Assembly: GCF_000524195.1 (NCBI RefSeq)
Contig: NW_020170472.1
Location: forward strand, 250,108 to 314,107
Origin: Echinococcus granulosus
Lineage: Eukaryota > Platyhelminthes > Cestoda > Cyclophyllidea > Taeniidae
DNA length: 64,000 nucleotides
Direction of reading: 5' to 3'
Position numbers and translations under genes: made by a program. A model generated the notes under the pieces. That model saw nothing but the letters and a program-made list of their open reading frames with translations, did not search any database and was not told where the DNA came from. Below are positions 11,850 through 23,800 of this stretch, one piece after another (the stretch's first letter is position 1; the number at the start of each line of letters is the position of its first letter).

Positions 11850-14800
11850 CTACTTTGGCGTCGACACACTATAGGTGCTACTGAGTGCATCGCTGTCAGC
11901 GTCTGTCATAGTTTCCACGTAGGTTTCGTCACAATCAGAGTGCAGCTCATCTGACGACCTGCCTTGGGGTGGAACACCCTCTTTCATCTTCCTTGGCATA
12001 GGTAGTGCGGCATATTGAACGTAGGCTGCCGACTTCTCCGTCTCTGACTCGGAATCTGCAGTCGAGAAACAAATGTCCGACTTGACATTAAGATAGCTAT
12101 TCAAAATTTCAAAGGTGTATGGAATAGTTGGGCATTGTTGAGCTTCGTTTAGTGCTCAACACTGACTTTAACACATACTACATTCACATCCCCTCTCCCC
12201 TTGAGCATTGGGCGTATTAGGCTGCGTTGTATCGGGAGCACGATCGCCGCAGCATCTTCGAACCGTCGATTCCAGGTCTCGTAAATACTTTGCGTAGCCT
12301 TCATAAAACCTGCGCGATGTCTGAATTGGCGCCTGATTGCGTGGAGAGCATATGACGCCTTGGTCGTGACAGTATTGTCTCGGCTAATGAAGCACAGCAA
12401 GAGGGCAAAGATGATGCGTGGAATTAACAAAATTTATCTAATCTGCCTCAAAATTGCATCATCCAATCATTTTATGATCCACTAACTGATAAGACTTTCT
12501 GAACAGTCAGCCTTACTTCGATAGATGATGAGTAGGGAGAGCTGAAGGTGCTTGAACGACCAAGAGTTATGGTGGACTTGTATTTCGTATCCTGGAGGAA
12601 GGAAAACAGATTCTCAAACATTTTGAATGAGGTTACACAAAGACCGCTTTGAAAAGGTACCTCTGGCATATTTGAAGTGGTGTTTGAGGGAATTGCACCC
12701 ACGTTGGTCTAAAAAAACGAATGAATAGTCTTGAAGAATAAATTGTGAGGCTGCTCTCAACGACGGAAAATATTAATGGTGGTTTAGTTACCTTGTAAGT
12801 TTCGACATGGACGTCAGATTTCAGCGTATCCATTGACGACTAAAGCGAATAAAAATGGTGGATTTAAAAAGATGGAAATGCTTGAGTTATGTGTATTCGC
12901 CATCGTCTGCTCACTACAATACAGTAATTTAAAAAATTCAACCCTTTTAAACTATTCACTCATCTTTCAACAAGTTCATGATATATCTAAAATTCCTCCT
13001 GTTTTATCCACCTCGTGTTCATCCATCCATAGACCTGGCAAAAATTCATCCGAATCCATATATCCACCCATCCATCTTGTACCCATCCACCCATCCTGTA
13101 TCCATCCATCCATCCATCCATCCTGGATCCATGCATCCATTCATCCTGGATCCACTTTGGATCTACCCTGCATCCATACATCGGTTTATTAATTCAGACT
13201 CAAACGACTCCCTTCATTCATTTATTGCTTTCTTTTTATTTCCTTATTTTCCGATTATGTGAGGCATCTACGCGTATTCATGAACAAAAATATCGTGCTT
13301 TAAGACAGTAGTATGCATTTAAACGACTGACGCAAGCGATGTCCTGCATGTCTTCTCACCTCCCTACTGGATCATGGTGACGAAATGCCCCCACATCTAG
13401 TCAACTCACCCACTGCGTTTTGAGGAGACGAAACTCATCCAAAAGTGACAGCTTTGATGGATTCACTGGTCCTACCACAGGAATCAGTCGTATCGATGTT
13501 CTTTCTGGATAGGCTAGCGCCTCTACGATTTCGCACTCCTTCTTTGATGGTTTCAAATGGCGTAGGCTCTCGTCCATATCCCACTTAATTTGCAATAACA
13601 GCCGATTACTTAAGCGAATTGGGGCGGAGTATAGCATCCCAGTCAACAGCTTACCTTCTCTGTAATTAACTTCTCCGGAATGGAATCACACTCGCTTGTA
13701 AGTGGCTCGTTATTCTGAGATGTCTGTAAATAAAAAATCAAAAATTTTCCGAATTGAAGTCTATTTAGGGTAATCGAATTGTCCCTGTTGTCATTTGTGC
13801 GCGTTTTATGAGTCTCCTTTGTGACTGCTAATACACTCCCAGTTTGTTTAGGCACACCAGATTGAACTAATCTCACGGCCATGAAAACTCTCGATTTATC
13901 ACCCTTCCAAAAGAGTAAGGGAACCCTGAGTTTTCATAAAACTATGATTGTTCATATGCCTCTCGCGCTCCATCAGTTTGCAGTGCCTTCTGCTAGCAAA
14001 ACTTTTCCATCGAGAGTTTTGAAACCCGCAAAATTTTGCTGGAAGGCCTTACCAGTGTTAATTCTCCCATTGAACCGATTTCTGTTGATTCATCCTTGAC
14101 TGTGCATCCCTCTTTGGACTGGAAAAAGTGGAAACGAATAATAGTAGCTAAGGTGAGTTTTTATAAAAAAAGGATAAAGTGGGAAATAGTGGCAAGGCTT
14201 TACGTCCTGGTTGATTAGTTCCTCCAGCGTTGGAGACAGTGACGCATCTGTGGTATCCTTTTCCAGAAAATCAAACAATTGTTCTCGTAATTTCTGCAAA
14301 AAAGAGGAGAACTTTTATAAACTTCAAAATCAAATAATGATGTAAAAGTAAGTTTTCACTATGCAAAATGGAGTGAGTTGGAATTAGCTTCAACAGATTA
14401 AACTGATTCATCAATATGTACTCATTTAAAAAAGCAAAAAAAAAATTAACTTCAAATTTACAAATGTCCAAGTATCAGGAAAAATCAAAATCAAATCAAA
14501 AAATTTGTGTGTCAAAACTTGCAAAGTTGCTCAGCTGAACTGCAGTAGGTGACAAGGTGCTGGTTTGATCACAGCTACCAGCCGGCCTCGATCCTTCATC
14601 TTGCTGCAAAACCTTCAACCAATTTATAAAAGGGAAGCAAAAAATGTGATTTGTACTTTTCAAGAAGAATGGTTCTTATTTTAGAATATGATAATTCTAT
14701 TTCGTCCGTTAGGCTCTCAACCATCCGTCTGGAATGAACCCTTATTCCTACGGAAACAGTTTTGTCAGTATCACCTTTGCGATTCTGTGGCGTGGATTGA

Positions 14801-17800
14801 GAAATGGATTAGCTACATCTACCGAGAATAGAAAGCACTCTCGGAACAGGACAGGTAGAGCCATTAAACTACGTGGTGAATCGTGGGCGCATTTAGTCTA
14901 CCACCTCTGTGTTACATAGCATCTACACCGGTATAGCGATGACCCCTCCACCAGTCCGTTGCATCTTCAACTTTTCTCGTCTTTAGACATTTCTATAATT
15001 TTTGATGAGGTTACTCATAAATCCTGAAGTTGTACTAATTACTCAAAGTTTATTTAAGTGTCTAATTTGGAAAAAGAGCCAGATTGAGCAGAAATGCCTA
15101 CTTTCTGAGGATTGTCGGTTTTCGCTCCATAATTGTTAGGTGCAACAGGCCTTGACGGAAGATACAAATAAGATTTGGTAGGCTAAAATTAAAAAACTTA
15201 ACAATTATCTAGAACTGCAAAACCCAATTTTGTTTGCAAAAGGGGACTTCCCTAAAGGATAATCTATAGGGGATTTTGTGAAAAAAGTCATGGTGAATCT
15301 CACCGATGGGGGTTCACTATTTAGGCAATTTGTAATTGGTGGTTTTTCAACCTCCAAGAATTGTGCAACATAAAAACAAAAATTACTTTTAGAGGATATA
15401 CAGGGATAGGACGGTGCAAACTTGGCTAAATTTCTTCTATTAATAAACAATAATCCACCGATACTACCTTAGCACTGATAGTAGATGCGCTGACAGATGA
15501 TTTATTTTGCTGATCACTACGTTTGTTGCTTGGTTCCTATTAAAAAACAACAACAATAGGCATTTTCGACCTTTTTATAGCAAATGACAGAAGTAATATG
15601 TTTATTGATGAAATCCATCTTCCCGTCCTGCAATTGTGTTTTTAATTAAATCTGGAAAAATATTAGTAATACACGAATACGGCTCCTCTTACAGACAAAA
15701 ATTCTTGGCTTTTCTTAACGATCGATCTTGACGTGTTATTTCGCTATACAAAAATTTGTCCTCTAGTTTTAAAATTCACTGGATACTTTCAGAAGCCAGG
15801 CTTTATCATTACCACTTTGAAGATAAAAAAACAACAATGAGGGTGTTGCTTGACTGATTAGGAAGTGCGCACAATTGGAAGAAAAACTACTATATTCACA
15901 CCAAATGTAGCGCAGCTTTCAAGGCCATTCTTAATAAGCCTGAATTGATAATTTAAGACAAAACAAATACTTTACATGTTTCCAGTTATTTTGTGCACAT
16001 ATTACAAAAACATATTGTTTACAAAATTTTGTGGAAGAAGTTTAGCCTGATTAGGAAGCATATATGGATACCACACTAGGATTACGTAAAATTGCTCTAG
16101 CTAATAAGTCCGACAACTTATCGCCTTCAACCATGCTTTTAATGTTATGAGCAAATAAACTTGGTAAACTTATGAGTCTAAATAACTGACTCTCTGATCC
16201 GCATTCCCAAATATTATCAAGTTGTTAAGCTAGTCTACTTACAAGCCTGCATTTCACATACCTGCCTGTTAGCAACGACATTATCACCAGCGCTACCCAG
16301 ACACACACCTCTACGCCATTCTTTTCTGGTTGGTGATGCTTCCATCTGCTGTCGAACCAGTGGACTTTTCAGTGTCTAAATTACAAATTATCACATGGTC
16401 CTCTCAAAATCATGAAAGATTTAAAATGACAAAAGGCAATTCAAAAAAATTGTCCGGAATGCAGCACTCCTTACTGCAACAATTTCTTGCATTTCATTAG
16501 AGTCAGCCTTTATATTAAGGCTTCATATCATAGCGCGTCGGATGACCAAACCCCACGCTCACAATTCGAGCTTGTCTGCTTCACAAACCGATTTTCACTT
16601 AACTTCATAGCTGCAAAGACTTCGCGTCGAAATTGGTGTCTGTTATTTAGAGGTAATACATTCTGTAGCAGAACGCGTCGGAGGCCGAGATGGATATGAT
16701 TAGAGCTTGTCTGCTTTTTACTGAGCCGTGTTAATCTCGGTTCTGCAGCTGTTGTTGCGGTGGCCTCTCGTCCCATTTACTGCAGAGCGCTTAAAGAAGG
16801 ATTTTAATATGTAAAAGTCTGGTTTTATGAATAATTTGTACCATTGCTTCTGTTTACACTAATGAACAGTAAAGAGACCTCCTTAATGGTTTGGCCTAAC
16901 TTCCTAAAAGAATCAAACTCCTTTAACGTTTAAGAAGTTTCTGCTTCGAATCAGACTTTCTCAGACATTCCAGAGTACTTCTCCATTTAAACATTTGCTC
17001 AGCCCGTCGTCACGACCACTGTGACATGGCTTATAATCCACGTAAAGGTCAAATCGAGCCAATCTTGATCATCCGACCGTCAATTACGTGGAAACACGAC
17101 TTACACGCCCCCCTTCCGGTCCTGCTTTCTCAACGCCGGAAAACAAAGCTGCCCATATCAAGGCCTTTGTTGGCTGAGTACTTAGGCTCGGACTTCGACA
17201 GGATCCAAGCTCACGCACGTACATTAACGAACGTCAACTGGCCATGGTGACCATGGCAGTGAAGTCGTAAAGCACCATTGTCATCGAGAAACAAGGTTCC
17301 ACCTGGAAGTGATGCGACGAGAAACCTCCGCACCTTCGAATGCTATTTGGAATTATCTCGTGGAGCAGGGGCCACCCACGTCACTAATTGACTAACAAGA
17401 AATATTGTCGCAAGGGCTTGGTGCTTATCTACTACCTACTTTGTAAACAGCGGTAACATGTTCCACAAACTTCCTACAAATTACAAGCTACGGAGACATG
17501 AGTCCTCAGTAAAATTACATAAAATGATGGTAGCATCTGCAATCTCTACCTCTACATAAATGTACGCTGAAGGCGTGCGGCCTCGTAAAACTTCTAAACC
17601 CCTATGATTTTCTTTATGTCCCTTCGTCCCAAAAAAGTTGACACAGTTAAGGCTTACGGATTCTGTCGTTTCACCTTGTATGCGTTCTCGGCTATCGGAT
17701 ATGGGGATACGAAGTGACGGACGTCTCAAAACAACGCCAGAGGCCGCATCATTATTCGTTTGTAAGGTGGATCGTGAGAGATGCACCGAGGTTCGTTGTG

Positions 17801-20800
17801 ATCGTTGCATGTAGCGCAGCGCCGGTGACATTTGAATTCCTATGGGATGCGAGATCGACCAACGCTGATGGCTCGGACTGGTGTACATTCGGTTCACCGG
17901 CTTGGGCTGATAGATCTGTAAAATAGTCGAAGGAGGAGAATGGTTTAATAAATTGCATAGTATGGGTTCTCACTCAGCAAATGGCGCGAGATTTTATCAC
18001 TTTCGGACTGGTTTATGGATTGAGTGACCCCTCGGTTAGCTCTCGTCCCACAATCATGAGGCTATTTTGCCTATGTCCGAACCACAGACCGTTGTATAAA
18101 ACACTGCAAAGTGGCCAATAGACAAATACACTTAAAATTGTGGATTTTTTAGAGAGGTTGGATAAAGCGCTCCTGTTTGATTTGCTGCGGTCCTGCTGAG
18201 GAGTACCAGGCAGTCGGATGGAGGTAGGAAGGAGGTGGCAGAAGGTGCTAATTCACAAATCATATCCGCTAGGTAATAAAGCTGGATAAGTTTTATCTTC
18301 ATTGACAGTTCAACGAGTGTGATCAGTGGGAAGCGAAATCGATAAATTTGAAGTTGACCTACTAATACTTGACCCAAATCCACAGACACTACTTATTTCA
18401 ACTGAGTAGGGCTTCCCACGACAGGCGCCTCAGCGTAAGAAATCAGAGTGCTATCGAAAACTTTATACAGGCACTTTATCTGCGAAAATCATAGCCACGG
18501 TCAGCCTTTCCCTTCGAGGCTTAAGCTAGCTGCAGATTCCTTTGGGGGAACCAAATGGCATGGTCCTAGTTACCACTGTTTCAGTAAGGCTTTTACGTCC
18601 CACCCATCTCTTTCTCATGTGACTGTCTAATGTCAAGAAGAGGTAATTAAAAATCTAGCCAAAAAGTAGAAGGTCACGAAATATGAGCAAAAAATTAGGT
18701 GGTATCCTCCTCTTTTTAGTTCAGGAGCGCCGCTTGCTCTGGTATGAATCCCCGCCTGGCACTGTAGGAGTAAATCTTTCAAACAGCCGTTTTTTGTAAG
18801 AGGTAAGGTTTTCTCCATTCAGGATTTATTATTTAGATTAGGGCAGATTAACATTTTCATCTGCAATTTCCAGTCGGCACAAATAAGACAAGGATAAGGG
18901 GTAAGGTCGGACTCCGCGACTTCCTCTGGCCAGGTGGCTTGAGCGGAAACGACTCTGTGGTTAAGTATCAATCTCTGAAGGATTTGTTACCAGAAACGAA
19001 GGACTTTACAACCGTGCCTGGGCAATATGTCCCCCAATTTCATCTGCTTTAAGATCTAAAAAGTAGCCTAAGGGGGTATATATGAAAGTAGAGAGTATCA
19101 GACCACAATTAGGGATAGGATCGTGCTAAGCTGATGCACATCTGCGACTGCGATGCTCCTACTATCAAATTAAGGATTAAGCTGGCAGAGAAAGTTGCTC
19201 CTTTAATTGTAGCTTTAATAACCTACCAGTTGAGAGGCTCCATTCAATGGATGCTTGAGCGAAAACGCTGGGTAACTCGGTTCACTTTTCAATACAGCCG
19301 CCTCAGTTGCCTGCGTAACAACAGGCGCCTCCACAGACATTGCTGGGGCTTCCTCAACCGGTGCATTTGATAACGACTCCGAGCACAGACTCGCTGATTC
19401 CACAGCAGCTATCTGAGCGGCTTTGGCTTCAAAAACGGCGACCAAATCGGAGACAGAACAAGTGGCGCAACCGTCTTCCTCCTTGAGGTAAAATCAAATA
19501 AACTGACTGTCCAAAGGAACTTACGTCAGTTTCTTGAGTTGGTTTCTCAGCAGCGTTGCTATTCACAGCCATGCTACAAAATGACAGCATAAAATTTCGG
19601 CATTATTTCACAAACATGTTAATGAGAAATGCAGCGTTTTATAATTTTTTGGCTATCATTTTAGTTTGGCATTTGTGTATGTGAGATTCCGAAATAGGTT
19701 AGGAAATTAAACACCTTTCTAGGAAACTCTTACCTCGCCCTCTTACAGTTAAAAGCAGGTGTGATAAATACTATCTCATCATCCGAATGTCTTCCTTTAT
19801 CGGCACAGTCATCAGCATTATTTTCTTGCACTTTCTGAAACAATAAATCCAAATGATGGTCAAACTTTATATTCTACTTAAATGGGGCAGGCCGATTTAA
19901 GTAGCACTTTCTGTCCAAATATACACATGTACCCACCAACAGGAAAACTTGTTATAGTCAAATTTTTACTATTGTTCAATTAACATCGAGCTTTTTTAAA
20001 TATACAACTTAACTTCTTAGAAATTTTTACCTTTTTAATGTGCAGATGCTACTAGTTACGGATAGTTGCATTCTCTTACCAAAACAGCAGGTTTCTTTTC
20101 CACCATTCGATTTAAACGACCCTGAACAGCCTCTGGAATCACCTTCCAATTATTCCACATCCGTTTTGTCTTTGGTTTAGGTGGAATTGGTGGTGGTTTT
20201 AGAGGTCCCTCCTCCCTTCTACTTAAAACACCGTAAGTAGTACTCTGACTGGGGTAGTTCTTAAATGTTTTGTCATGCATATTAGTAAGATGCATGGCAA
20301 CCACTGCACTATTTACGTATTCCCCACAGTCATAGTCGCGTTTTTTAGAGAGGGATGCAAGTCTTGGCCTTTTCAAAGCTCCGACAACATTTTGCCCAGC
20401 AAATTTCGATGCCTGAATGTTGTTTGAAGCCCTCTCTTTCACAGTCGCAACCTCCTCTTCCTCCTCCTCTTCGTCATCATTATCGCCCTCCTGTAGTCGA
20501 ATACTGAGTGGTTCAATCAGTGGAGCTGATAATTTCCTACGCGTGTGGCTTTTGCCCAAACCAAAGGGACCACCGAAGTCCTGTTGATAAAGGTTGGTTG
20601 AGAAAAGGCTATTTCGCCGACGACTACCAGTGGATAGCACTACTGCGGTGTCTGGCTGAAAGAGACGGAAACAGCGACCAATTTCTCGGGATTTCGCGTC
20701 CAGATACTCCTGCTGCATCCAGCCTTTAAAAGAAAAGCGGAAGTGTTTCTACTTATCTATTGTAAAAAGGGCTATTTTCCTTTTAAATACTCCACTAAAG

Positions 20801-23800
20801 GATCTTTCTACATTTTTACGCTTATATTAACACTACTGGGGCTCCTTTCAACATCAAATGGTTACACACTACTTAAATGCAAACAATATAGTTCACTCAC
20901 AAATGTCACGATAGGGGTGGGGACTTTGAAACTGACCAACCATGCTCATACTCCGGCTTTCATACTTATACACTTGAATGCCATTGTCACCCTGGAAGAA
21001 AAAGTGATTACATACTATCAAATCAACACTTACTCTACCGGAGAGAAACAAAAACCGGTTGCCTTGGTAATAATTCATAATGACGCTTCCTGATGATTGG
21101 TTGCAACGAGCACGATCCAGAGCGCTCGATGGATTTTTCTGTTATTGAATAGGAAAAGGAACAGTGAGGGCTGCCAAAGGAAATTTCAAACATCGCTAAA
21201 TGCTGAAGTAATAGCTTAGGTTTTCTCTTTACCTGAAGGAATGCATTTAAGGATTGTTTAACGGATTCCCGGAATTTAAATGCGCAATTTGGCAAGAATT
21301 TGAGCAAAGAATGCCCCATTTCAAATCTAGGCTAATGGTTATGATTGTTATAAAAAAACACATAATTTGAACTCAAGTTGACTCAAGAAAGTAGTTCTTG
21401 CATTAATACCGCTTCACCGGCCATTTTTGAAATTCTAAGGGATGTCATGACTTTCAGTCATTTAAAAGGGTATAATTTTTTAAGTATTAATTATCCTAAC
21501 CAGAGAATGTTTGCTTAAATCTTGTGTCTTTCAACTTCGACTTGGTATTATTTTCACCCTCCAGGAGAAATATGACATTAATCAAAATATATATGGATTA
21601 CCAAAAACCGAAGAACCAATTAAGTGAACTACATGTGATAGCAATTTTAACCTCACCAAGTCCCAAATCGCAAATTCTTTGCTACCCTCCAGGCCGAATC
21701 CAACAGTCACCAAGGTAGCATCATCAAGGAAGGCAGCTTTCCACGGTTTCGAACCTCGATGGCAGATCATTGAAACAACCGGCCTCTTCTCGCCACGTTC
21801 CACGTCGAATATGCAAAGTCGTTTGTCACGAGATGCAACGGCTAGACGACCACTGGACGACCAACAGAGACTGTGACCTCCAGCGCTGCCCAGATGGACG
21901 CTATGCATTTTACCGTTCTCAATGTTCCATAGAAAAACCTTTAGTGAAGGAAATGTAATTTCTACTAGCAACATTTCAGTAAACAGTATTTAATAAATAA
22001 CTTCGACGGTATTACAGAGGATCGGTGATGAAAGTGTGAAGGGAAAGCTCAAATACAAAGCAGTTTGAGGAGGTCCAGATGACCAGATCCGTATATTTTA
22101 ACAAGGAGGATGGACCAGAGTCCTGTCGCCCTCTGGCTATTTTGTAGGGAAGGTGTGTTTGTGGACCGTAAGCACAACTTCATTTATCCATATGAGTGGA
22201 TGCTGTGAAGGCAAAGTTACCCGATTGCAGAGGGGTAGTGTCACCCCCCTGTAATTCTTAATTCTCTTTGCAAACAAACGACTGTTAAATTTGGAGCTTT
22301 GCCTTCCCCTCCCCTATCACACCTGTATTCAATAATGTGGTGCAAACCAGAAATGGTGCGAAAGGAAGAAGAGGATTTACATTGTATGGGGGACTCACAC
22401 GCAGATAGATGATTCGCTTGTGGGAACAAATGCGTTATATTACATGATCATCCCCTAACTTGCTCGTGTTAGGAGAACATAAGACGCATGTCACATGAGG
22501 TATTTAGAATGACTTCCCATGTGAAATTGTTAATTTAAATGACTTACTTTTTTGCCATAGAGAGCAGTTGCCAGGAGGCTAGCATCCAGTGGACACCAAG
22601 CGACAGTTACGACGCGATCTTTATGATCCAAAGTTCTGACGTGCACCAGCGCAGAGGTATTGTCAACGCCATTACCATGACTTTGAACTCGCCATAGTTT
22701 AACCTACAAAAGGAAATAAACTCTCTCTTTCTCGTTCAGCGCGCAAGGCAATTGACTATTCAAAATGGAGGAGCTATCACAGTGGTATTTTCGGCTGATA
22801 GGTCCAAAAAACCACATCACGGTGCTGACCCCTGAGGTGATTGAAAAGTCGACTTGGAAAGGCAAGAAGTAAGCTTTTAAGCCATCACAACAATCGCCTT
22901 GTAAATTATGATTGACAGAAATTTGCTCTCAATTTTTGAAAATAGTTTTGCTTCCTTTTTCAGGATGACAGGAGGGACTCGCATCGGGTCGTGCAACCCA
23001 AAAAAACAGTCGCCATGCTCTGTTTACCAGCGTAGTCGGGCCCCTTGTGGGAGGGAATGGATGGTTAAAAGGGGTTCCCTGGACAACCATTGCGTACTTT
23101 GTTGCTCTTACGTTGACCGGTGTGATACCAAAGTGTGTTTGTGTGTTTGCAAAGCAGACAACAGCTGGGGGCATGCCGAGAGATAGACAGAAGGGAGGAT
23201 TAAGTAATGCAGCATTTGCAGTCCACATTGGGCGTCGTCCATTGGACAGTGCTTCCACGCCTCTAGTCTCCCTGGAAGTCCCATTATTCCCATAAAGATA
23301 TCAAATAAACTGACAGACTTACCTTGTTTTAATTAACAATAAAGACAATTAATTGTCAAAGTTATTTTGCTCTCATAATTGATCAGGTCTTACCGTTTTG
23401 TCAAGAGAAGAGGTGGCGAGAATATCGTTGCGCCAATCCAAATCAGTCACTGAATTTGAATGACACTGTGTTCGATGATATGTTTCACCTTCATACCGAC
23501 CGGGCTAGAAGACGAGATAAAAGAAGAGGGGTTTTGTAACTGTGAAGGGGAGGAAATTTTTTAAAGTCTGCGGAAGGAGTGACCAATCAAGGTCTGTTAG
23601 GCGGTCAAAAATACCTCTGGAAGGGATCCGATCTGTGGGAGTAAACACTAATGTAAAATGTAGCATGAGCCCCAAATTAGAAACTAACTTTTTGACTCTA
23701 GAAGGAAACAAACACCTCGTCGTCTATGTTTCATGCATTTCCTCACTGTCCACCCTATACAGAGGGTGAAGGCGAGACCGTACCACCCTTATATCTTTCC

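Noticed and set aside
12149..12430. Minus-strand 93-codon frame starting [14 protein letters not shown], looking like a signal peptide
   Set aside because: A different frame over the same DNA fits the coronin chain (acceptor at 12383, phase 1 end) and reads [17 protein letters not shown]; the hydrophobic start lies in the intron.
12978..13262. Plus- and minus-strand open frames rich in His-Pro-Ser or Trp-Met-Asp repeats
   Set aside because: They are translations of the ATCC tetranucleotide tract; a four-base repeat stays open in several frames without coding.
13730..13882. Minus-strand frame with a Lys/Thr/Asn-rich stretch upstream of coronin exon 19
   Set aside because: It is open and polar but has no acceptor or donor in the right phase; exon 19 has a clear acceptor at 13724, so this is taken as intron.
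22764..22871. Plus-strand 35-codon frame ([20 protein letters not shown]) in a coronin intron
   Set aside because: Too short and isolated; it has a donor-like GTAAGC at its end but no partner exon, so it was not annotated.
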